A stretch of 64,000 nt of DNA from Samsoniella hepiali (taxonomy: Eukaryota > Ascomycota > Sordariomycetes > Hypocreales > Cordycipitaceae). The translations under genes and the position numbers were made by a program. The notes beneath the pieces are model-generated. The model was not told where the DNA came from. It ran no database searches and saw nothing but the letters and a program-made list of their open reading frames with translations. Positions 57,301-64,000 of this stretch are shown one piece after another. The stretch lies in contig LNDK02000066.1 in NCBI GenBank assembly GCA_001455915.2, forward strand, positions 1,736,001 through 1,800,000, given 5' to 3'. Position 1 is the stretch's first letter; every line of letters starts with the position of its first letter.

Positions 57301-60098
57301 CGCAGGTCTCGATCTTCCCGAAGTCTATCGCGCGACCTAGATGGCGTCAAGGCCGGTGCTGGTGGCTTCAATGTGTTGGCTTGGCCATCTTGGGTGTGCC
57401 CTTCTTTATGCGCAATCGGAATGCTTGGGGTTGATGGCGCTGTCTCTGAGGCAAGCTCAGTCAGACCAGACTTTATTGACTTGACTCGCTTGGCAGTGAG
57501 TGTTGACGACTGGCTTCGTATACTGTGTGGTGTTGACGGTCTTATGTCAGAGAGGGACAGGGAATTGGGAGACGCCCGTATCTCGGAAGAAAATGCTGGC
57601 GATGCATTGACAGTCTCGACTTTGAGCTCCGCTATAGCTGCTTTTGGGGCAGCAATGCCAAAGCCGCGTTGCCCGAGGCTAATGTGACGCATCAATTTGG
57701 GCTGCCTAGCAGTAAAAGATGACGTTGAGGGCGCCTTGCTGAGGCTCTTCTTGGGCGGCTCGGGCGATTTTTGAACGGAAGCCGTTGGTGGACGCTCTGC
57801 TTCAGCCATAGAGAACTTGCGGCTGGTCGAATACTGCTGAGGCTGAAGCGTCATTCGATCCGGAACAGAAGTACCAAGCAAAGCGGTATCATCGGCTAGA
57901 TATTTCCGTGGTATCTCCTCCATGTCGATGGCTGGCTTGTGATGCTGTGGCCGGCGTTTTGGAGTTGATGAGAGCTTGGCTCGAGAATCATCAAATGCTT
58001 GCAGCTTTTTCCAGAGTGTCAAATCTCCAGTGCGCGCTATTTTCTCTGGTACGAACTTTTGAAAGCCATATACAGTGTCTCCGAGGGCTTCCTGGGCCCG
58101 GCGGGAGGGCACGTAAAGGCTTTCCGACGCACTATCCTGTCTTTTCTTGGACGATAGCGATGGGTTCGTGGGAAAGTTGGGGTCCGAGCTCAAGGCTGCT
58201 GTCTCAATCTCGTTGGTGTCTAGCGCGCTTCTCATTTGAAGTCCATACATTCGGCATCGCATGTCAAAATCGTCCTCATTCTTGCCTTTGGCAGTTGATA
58301 CAGACAAGGCGATGCCTTCATATGCTAAAGACTCGTCAGAGCCCGCCCAGAAGGAGACATGTAGCCACTGAGGCAGAGCGCAACTCCATTCTTCCGAGTT
58401 TCGCAATGATGCAAGTGACTCAACGTGTTTCATCATATGCTGAGATATTTTACTGGGGGAAAAGGATTCGGAGTATGACTGGTAGCTGCCAATGATGGGG
58501 GTTGGATGGCTTCCCGTGCTGTTGTGGCTATGGAACGATCTGGAAAGAGCGTTTTGGTGTTTGGTACTCTCATCCGAATAATGAGGATTTCGGTACTTGA
58601 AGAGCGGAACGGAGTGAAGAGGCATTCCTGGTAGGCAAATCAGATCAATGCCTATACCATTACCCACGAGTGCCTCTGTTGTGCGTCGCAAGGTTTCATA
58701 ATTAACCTCGAAAATGCCTGGACCTGGCGTGATGACAGCGATCGAGATGCCGGTTCTATTCAGATCTCGATCAATGTAATCATGGGCATACTGGGATGAA
58801 GCGAGGTGGATGGCTTCCAGAACGTTACCATGAATGGCGAGAGAAGGTTCAGCTTTGATGCGCGTCAGCGCTGTTAATGCTTCTTCATTCTCTGCATCAC
58901 TGGTCTTGTTTCCACTGGCAAGGGGCACATTCTGGTGATGGAGGCTAATATCTCTGCGAAAGAAGTTGAACTCTCTCTTGAGCTGGTACAGAATCTTGGT
59001 CCATTCACCGCTAGCCATGTCGCTAACAACCACACGGTAAAAGTCTTTGTATGGTCGCTTGTTGTCAAAGGGCTGCACCCCAGTGAAATAGTCATCTAGC
59101 AGGCCATCGCTTGCCAGGTCAGATGCAAGACCAGTGTCGTATTCCACGCGCGCGAACAAGACAATGCTGACCAGATGCTTCACCTTTAGCAAAGCCCAGC
59201 GCTTGAACAAAGCAGGCAAGAAGCCGTTGACGACGCGGTTGAACATGATCTCCCCGGACGTCTCATTATCAAAATCCCACATCTCCCTGGCCATTTGGAT
59301 AAACAAGACATATCTGGCGGATTCGCTTCGGAAGATGGGTCGGGTATCGCGAACGAAGAGACCAGAGTGCACGCTCTCACCTTCAACAAAAACAGCAGTG
59401 ACTTGAGCTTTGATGGTGCCCATGAACAATACCGATTGCCCTTTGTAGACTGTGCGTTCTGTAAGTTCGTCAACGGCCAGGCGCCACATGTCTGAGCGAG
59501 ACAAATATTCGTCTTTGAAGCAGAGCTCAACGTGTGATGCCTCCATGGCGCGATGGTACTCATCAACGGGAGTAAGAAGAACTTGGGTGCCTCGTTTCAT
59601 GCCAAATGCATCCGAGATATGGCGGGCGATGCAAACTTCTGCATCTTGGTTGCGGCCCTTCATTTCTCTGGACATGTCCTTGACAACAAAAATGTAGCGA
59701 TGGCCGAGCGCGGTCCGGTCCTTAGCCAGCGCCGCAGCCGCCTTTGCTGCCTCATTTCCATCGTAAGGTTGCCTGTTCAGGCTGCCGTGACCGCCTGAAG
59801 CTTTCGCGGACTCGGATTTGATCGCGGATATGGCCATCAACATCCCCGGCCGTACCTCCGGCCCCACTGTGTCGAGATTGAGGAGTACCTCATCGCGCAT
59901 GTATCCCTCCGCGACTGCGACCGTGCAGATGCGCTCGACTCGGCGGATCCTGTCCTCTCGCAAGGTGGATCGAGTTGACGTGCTGGCGATGGAGCTGGGC
60001 GATGACGTTGCTTTGCGATCAATGCGAGGCGTTACGGGTTCGCGAAGGTGAGACCACGGCGGTCCCTTGCGCGGGGTGGCGCTGACATTGCGGGACAT
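54330..60098 (-). CDS. IML1: Vacuolar membrane-associated protein Iml1 (DEPDC5), SEACIT/GATOR1 subunit
   Basis: One uninterrupted reading frame of 1922 aa. A basic Ser/Arg-rich N-terminus is followed by the Iml1 N-terminal domain (about residues 130-560, with FYRVVVSDMASGEWTKILYQ and LNRTGISIAVITPGPGIFEV). Disordered Ser/Pro-rich stretches separate the later blocks. A DEP domain is at about 1310-1395 (THTNSFIGSDMTTWLLKNFE). A conserved C-terminal domain about 1550-1720 contains WGKPDFKYTQYIHRTGLLLA. Family role: with Npr2 and Npr3 it forms SEACIT (GATOR1), the GTPase-activating complex for Gtr1/Rag that shuts off TORC1 when amino acids are scarce; it acts at the vacuole membrane and in autophagy. 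The last ~150 residues are His/Ser/Pro-rich and poorly conserved. Start at the first ATG, MSRNVSATPRKGPPW. Confidence 0.94.
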   Translation of the reverse strand: MSRNVSATPRKGPPWSHLREPVTPRIDRKATSSPSSIASTSTRSTLREDRIRRVERICTVAVAEGYMRDEVLLNLDTVGPEVRPGMLMAISAIKSESAKASGGHGSLNRQPYDGNEAAKAAAALAKDRTALGHRYIFVVKDMSREMKGRNQDAEVCIARHISDAFGMKRGTQVLLTPVDEYHRAMEASHVELCFKDEYLSRSDMWRLAVDELTERTVYKGQSVLFMGTIKAQVTAVFVEGESVHSGLFVRDTRPIFRSESARYVLFIQMAREMWDFDNETSGEIMFNRVVNGFLPALFKRWALLKVKHLVSIVLFARVEYDTGLASDLASDGLLDDYFTGVQPFDNKRPYKDFYRVVVSDMASGEWTKILYQLKREFNFFRRDISLHHQNVPLASGNKTSDAENEEALTALTRIKAEPSLAIHGNVLEAIHLASSQYAHDYIDRDLNRTGISIAVITPGPGIFEVNYETLRRTTEALVGNGIGIDLICLPGMPLHSVPLFKYRNPHYSDESTKHQNALSRSFHSHNSTGSHPTPIIGSYQSYSESFSPSKISQHMMKHVESLASLRNSEEWSCALPQWLHVSFWAGSDESLAYEGIALSVSTAKGKNEDDFDMRCRMYGLQMRSALDTNEIETAALSSDPNFPTNPSLSSKKRQDSASESLYVPSRRAQEALGDTVYGFQKFVPEKIARTGDLTLWKKLQAFDDSRAKLSSTPKRRPQHHKPAIDMEEIPRKYLADDTALLGTSVPDRMTLQPQQYSTSRKFSMAEAERPPTASVQKSPEPPKKSLSKAPSTSSFTARQPKLMRHISLGQRGFGIAAPKAAIAELKVETVNASPAFSSEIRASPNSLSLSDIRPSTPHSIRSQSSTLTAKRVKSIKSGLTELASETAPSTPSIPIAHKEGHTQDGQANTLKPPAPALTPSRSRDRLREDRDLRYSNFIRTEDDQKMYNSKLRAGVAPGMQLQPELPTTLSPTAAITPWLTLLNPSHPEKYRIDDAILYSRWQHVFPKPSEMRTQKWKTLCCPASVPLTTEYFPSKAQFDAEYQRHPYIVDQNTDDDDEPLSRRDFMKELISLRFSQGFQVVVGSAVAKAFGQKMIKIADIFSRDQTFEDGNSVFMSVGNTIHQLSCVNSSEIEVNIFLRKPAQTAASDFSTSYKPAIQTLLDLTYQTRLIEILNPKPERNWNTIDSYLAGHHEELMESLRFWRTRYVLIPLGMRYSASSKNLEDNPEEIRIEGIQKLAQMWKKHRYVSASERRFQGQDRSRILDSSPLNIIYKTDDPSLVVAAELGNLPTLESVEYSSSKGNLIVRKDLFRRANLNLAALAEAVQQPIENGGVPLRNRRWHLRTHTNSFIGSDMTTWLLKNFEDVDSREEAEDLGRALMVLAPKDKEKGKEEEAEKGGDVKNEKPRGLFVHVEKRHKFRDGNYYYQIAPEFAKSQPGWFGSKKKDAVASLADNNGRDSPRASASRSVPAAEEFSSGMPSPGGTQLLGANKAPTLNQPIVQLSKVLKYDVDHRKRSYRAERIDLHYDRLHNPDNCFHVRIEWMNTTAKLVLDCVELWEREASQYGLRLVEVPIKEASRITEANPFRKPHEIELVVPPPDQMPETYLDPNSLGPARVHSKHFYQTAILKHFDFVLDMEAASSFPSNVDVRYSWGKPDFKYTQYIHRTGLLLAQITDEGHFIVLANRLYSKRVSLAREKELRVQSNVEIAPSSNAERSARLLSMGGFASSMAMAMAEPTPISSPIARPTFGHLSPAVGPSDGHSLGTSQPRPSHPPHRDSSSHPQHPLHHYHRYLHPLHQLMEPEAIKDTLEAFCKDAEALESFYRDLLERGERVPGTPMTVSTVLSVPALDPLPESSIPSLGLPPGVLSAHQEHWHGADGNGSVGGGGGLPANIRNSIGSPMSILRRGSVQYDGLGLGSKGGTK

Positions 60099-61223
60099 GA
60101 GGACCGACTAGCGACTGGTCGCGATATTAATATCATACGAAGGCAATTGCCGGAGCATGACTCTTGTAGTATAGCTTTATGCGTGCAGCGACGGCGCTGC
60201 AATTGAATGAGCTTGGCATGCAACTGTTGATGAGTCGTTAATGGCTGGCGCGGCAGAATCCAGAGCTATGGTGGGTAAACCTCATACCGCCTTCCATTTT
60301 GGGACTCTCAAGCTTGCTCAACCTTTTAACCCGCCACCACGCAAAATGCGGCGGCGCGCATCCATTTCATAAATAGTGAACCAGTCTAACTTAGCGACCA
60401 CCAGTCCAAGCCTCATCCCATACTTCGCCCAAAATGATGCGGAGTCTGGACAGATTTAGCACCAACTGTTTCGTAGTGGCTTGTCGCGAGGTTGCTCCCA
60501 GCATGACGTCGAAGGTTAAAGTTCCCCATGTCACCGTGGGCTTCCGGAGTCACTGTCCACAAGATACACTGACGTGGCACTGCGGACTCTGATATCTCCG
60601 TGACAAACCATGCTACCTGGTGTGTTCCATAGCGCCAGTAACTGTGCAAACACTTTGAGCATGGTTTTCTTGTACACGCCTCGAAGCATCGCCCGCGTGA
60701 AGCATCGGCCATGCGACGGCGCCCGCGACGGCTGTCGACCGAAAGTTTTCCTTTTAGACACTCCTTTTAGACACGAGAAACTCGATTAATAGAGCCAGGC
60801 GAAAAGAATGCCGGGGCTGTCGGCGATTCCAGCGCGGTAGGGGGGCGAGCGAATCGCGACCCCTTTGCGTTCCATTCATAAAAGTTTGCTCCAAAGTGAA
60901 TCACAGCCCCGAATTCGTGTCTCACTCGAGAAAGAGGCGCTTAGTTTGGTTTGGCTCTTCGGTTTCACAGGCCGATAATCTAAGTGAGTCGGTGACTGCG
61001 TAAAGCCAACCTTGCATGCTTATATTCTTCCACTTCCCGCAATTTTCGGTCAAAGAGCCACACAGACATAGAAGCTTCAACTGAATTTCCGTAAATTTGG
61101 AACTCTTCTCAAACTGCAGCGACATCTGTTGAGGCGAATACACAACAGCAATCTGAAGTGTAGCTCTGAATAATCGACAAAGAACCGTTCGTTTCGTCTG
61201 AGATCTCACAATCTCTCACTACC
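60099..61223. other. Divergent promoter region IML1 / zinc transporter
   Basis: About 1.1 kb between divergent starts. ORFs of up to 99 codons were read and none has domain features. No clear metal-response element was identified by eye. Confidence 0.55.
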
Positions 61224-62659
61224 ATGGGCCGGTTTCGCTTCGATCGTCGGAACCGCCTGATTGCGACCATTGCAATTTCGTCGGCTTTTTTCGTCGCTGA
61301 GATTACAAGTTAGTCGCCAATGCAAACAAGGGTAGATTGATAACTGACACCTCGCAGCTGGGTTTTACACGCATTCGCTTACTCTGATTGCGGATGCTTT
61401 CCATAATGTGAGCGGCCCATGTACAAATCTTGGTTGACTTATCTAACCAGCGTATAGCTGAGTGACCTGTTGGGCTTCGTTGTCAGTCTGACGGCACATC
61501 AGGTACGTGATGAATTTCTTCGTTCAAAATAGCCATTCTCACATATGTATAGCTTTCCGAAGGATCTACTCCAGCGCCGCCAGGTTATACATTTGGATGG
61601 CAGCGAGCTAAACCCGTGGGTGCCTTCTTCAATGCCGTTTTTGTTCTAGCAATTGGAACTGGCATTCTGGTTCAAGCGATCGAACGATTCGTCCATATTA
61701 CCCGTCAGTATTTCGCTGCCCGTCGCACTTCTTCTATGCTGATGATTCCATAGCGATCGAGAACCCGAAACTCGTCCTGATCATTGGATGTGTTGGGCTT
61801 GCACTGAATGTGCTAGTATTGTCATTTTTGCACGGTTAGTGACAGAGCTGTCCCCTACCAAAGCGTTGCTGACCATCCATCAGAACACGATCACGACCAC
61901 GGACAAAATCACGGGACCGGCCACAGCGACCATAACAACGATAAAGGAAACCAGACTCGAATTTTTGAAGAAGATATTGAAGCTCAAGTTTTTGCTAGCG
62001 GCGACAACGAAGGCTCGGCGTCTAACGTAAGTGTTGTTATATCGGCAATCGATGATCGTGCTAACTGTTTGAGCAGTCAATCGCTAGTCAGATAGAACAC
62101 AAGCACAAAGTGGCTTCCGCGGCGCACAGTCAAAAAGATCTAGGCATGATGGGCGCATTTACTCACGTTGTTGGTGATGCGATCAACAACGTTGGCGTGA
62201 TAGTCTCGGCACTGATAATTTGGAGAGTGGAAGGCGAGAAGAGGTACTATGCCGATCCAGTTATTGGAGTTTTCATTGCCATCATGATTTTTTCAACCGC
62301 CATACCGTTGCTCAGAAAGTCTTTGCGGATTCTGATGCAGGCTGCGCCCGAGGGAATTAACATCAAGGATGTGCAGGAATGCATCGAGAAGGTAAGATTC
62401 AGCCACAGAAACGATCTGAAGCCTCACTAACATGCGATGCACTCAGATACCCGGGGTTAACTCCGTGCACAAGCTACACATCTGGAGGCTCGACCAGGAG
62501 GAGTCGAACGCATCGGCGCACATCGTGCTTAAATGCGGCTTCGATGCCAAGTGGCATACCACTTCCGAAACAATTTTGAAGCTTTTTAAGAAGCTCCGCA
62601 TTCGTTCGGTTACACTGCAGCCAGAGACTGGCACCCAAGCAGCCACCTGCGGACACTAG
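61224..62659 (+). CDS. CDF family zinc transporter (Zrc1/Cot1-like)
   Basis: Eight exons: 61224-61308, 61358-61407, 61458-61502, 61553-61703, 61754-61834, 61884-62026, 62077-62391 and 62447-62659, 360 aa. All introns are about 49-55 bp and every junction keeps frame. Six membrane helices are expected. The two intramembrane zinc sites are H44-x3-D48 (FHNLSD) and H215-x3-D219 (HVVGDAINN). Between helices 4 and 5 lies a His/Asp-rich cytosolic loop starting near residue 138 (EHDHDHGQNHGTGHSDH). The C-terminal cytosolic domain has IPGVNSVHKLHIWRLD, as usual. Family role: proton/zinc antiport into the vacuole or secretory pathway, giving zinc tolerance. Zn versus Co or Cd preference cannot be fixed, and the membrane is not shown by sequence. 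Confidence 0.92.
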
Positions 62660-64000
62660 TTGGCCCAGAGGGGCTTCCAATAAAGAAGAAGGAAGCCCGA
62701 CATTGCCAGCTGCTGTGCAACCAGAAGCTGCAGCGAAATGAGGTGCTGCCGATGAACACGTTGCTGCGGCAGTCTTCGGGCTAAACGCTTCGAGAAGCGG
62801 GTTCGGCGCATCATGGAACGTTATGCATGATGGGCCAGGGTATTTTCAGGTGCTTACGACGGGAGATTGCATCTTTGTATCTTATAGCTTAGATCAGAGT
62901 TATGAGCCTCCAAAGACGGGGTAGTTGGGTACACGTCTGCGTCTCAAGCTTCGTGTAAGTGAATGGGCGAGCAAGGTCTTGTCGGCGTGCAACTATAGTA
63001 TACAGCAATACAGTGAATAACCAGAAAGCCGCAGAGTGCTCAGAATGTCTCCGAACTGGCAACGGAAGCGAGGTGTATGCATGCGATTGCCATCATGAGA
63101 CTAACTCGTGTCACTCAGAGCGCTCCGACCAAGGCAAAAGGACCGGTGCGGGGTGGGGCAAAGTTGGGCAGGTGGTGATGTCTGTTGTAAGTGGCGAGGC
63201 TGATCAGGGTCCTTTGTGCGGGGGCGACCCTATTTTCTGCAGAGGTTGAAACAGCGCGAAGGAAGTAGTTGAATCAAGGTATGAAGAAAGCACCAGGCAG
63301 GTAAAACAGTTGACAATATGCCCAAATTGAGACAAGGCGCAGCTCAACGAAAGCAAAACACTTTGGGGTGCAGCAGCAGCAGCGGTCAGGTTACCAAGGT
63401 CACAGGTCCGATCTGCTTGCCGAGCTGCGATTCCAGCCGTCGGTGGCGCTCGGGCTCTCGGCGACAACGTGAGATGAGCCAAAAAAGGCGGTAAACCGTA
63501 AACTCAGCTGACAGATCAGTGGCAGCTTGACACTGTTGCTGAGCTTTCAAGTGGAGCTGAGCGATATACACCTATAATTGGCAGTATTTTGATCCTTCTT
63601 ATTCTGCTTGCGTTAATCTTCTTCAATCTTCTTAGTTTTTCAATATCAATTAATAACAGCCTGTCTTATTATCACCGCCGTTGCTTGGATGTAACGCGAC
63701 GCGAACGCGGCATTAGCCGAGTCGAGAACTGACAGTTGCCAGGATGCTGGGTCTTATTACATTCCGATTGTAATACTAATAATGACGTTATCCTACGGCC
63801 CTACTTTATCTCTAGATCTAAACCGTCGCCTGTCGAGGTATCACCCCCCTCTGCATGAAACTACTTCTGCCAGGCACCCAAAAAAAGACAAGCTTTGCGG
63901 GAGAACTAGGCTAATCAGGTTGGCGAAGACGCTAACACTAGCACTGTATCAGTATATTTACTGTAAGGATCTGTACATGTGTCTCTGTGTGGGAGTACAA
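62660..64000. other. Right end, no recognisable gene
   Basis: About 1.3 kb after the zinc transporter. ORFs are under 100 codons, without features. The last 400 bp are A/T-rich with a few short CTAGGC-type motifs. A gene starting beyond the window could have its promoter here. Confidence 0.55.

Overview
The window is nuclear DNA of a filamentous ascomycete (Pezizomycotina). Genes have short introns (about 48-72 bp) with GT..AG borders and often a CTAAC-type branch point. Families such as an SAT4-type rhodopsin-domain membrane protein, a fungal_trans regulator, WSC/GH16 and GH76 wall enzymes and a sedolisin point the same way. Short intergenic motifs built on ACCTAGGTAGG and long C or G runs suggest Sordariomycetes, perhaps Hypocreales, but the order is inference. 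No rRNA, tRNA, CRISPR array or intact transposon was recognised. All exon borders were derived by hand from splice signals, reading frame and family knowledge.

Layout. 1-5.7 kb: a degenerate tandem repeat at the left edge, a seven-helix SAT4-type protein (-), then 3.7 kb without a recognisable gene. 5.7-16 kb: tubulin cofactor D (-), a secreted GH76 alpha-1,6-mannanase-like enzyme (-), a 3.1 kb gene-free stretch holding a 12-bp minisatellite, and a GT17 glycosyltransferase (+). 16-24 kb: a proline-rich SH3 protein (-) and a six-exon TMEM16 scramblase (-). 25.9-30.3 kb: a sedolisin protease (+), a membrane-anchored metallophosphoesterase (+) and a YhhN/TMEM86 lysoplasmalogenase-like protein (-), the last two tail to tail. 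31-38 kb: a large GH16-WSC cell-wall protein (-), peroxin 12 (-) and a hotdog thioesterase (+). 38-46 kb: an F-box protein (-), a C2H2 plus fungal_trans transcription factor (-) and a SAP30-like Sin3/HDAC subunit (+). 46.8-50 kb: two convergent J-domain genes, mitochondrial Mdj1 (+) and a DNAJC8/Spf31-like gene (-). 52.3-54 kb: an intronless NodU/CmcH-type O-carbamoyltransferase (+). 54.3-60.1 kb: the giant intronless IML1/DEPDC5 gene (-). 61.2-62.7 kb: an eight-exon CDF zinc transporter (+). The right end has no recognisable gene.

Most genes are housekeeping (tubulin folding, peroxisome import, TORC1 control through SEACIT, chromatin, protein folding) mixed with secreted or wall-active enzymes. 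There is no metabolic cluster. The outlier is the carbamoyltransferase: a family best known from bacterial nodulation-factor and antibiotic pathways, here as an isolated single-exon gene next to a 2.2 kb gene-poor stretch. It is the best candidate for horizontal acquisition and for an undescribed pathway step.
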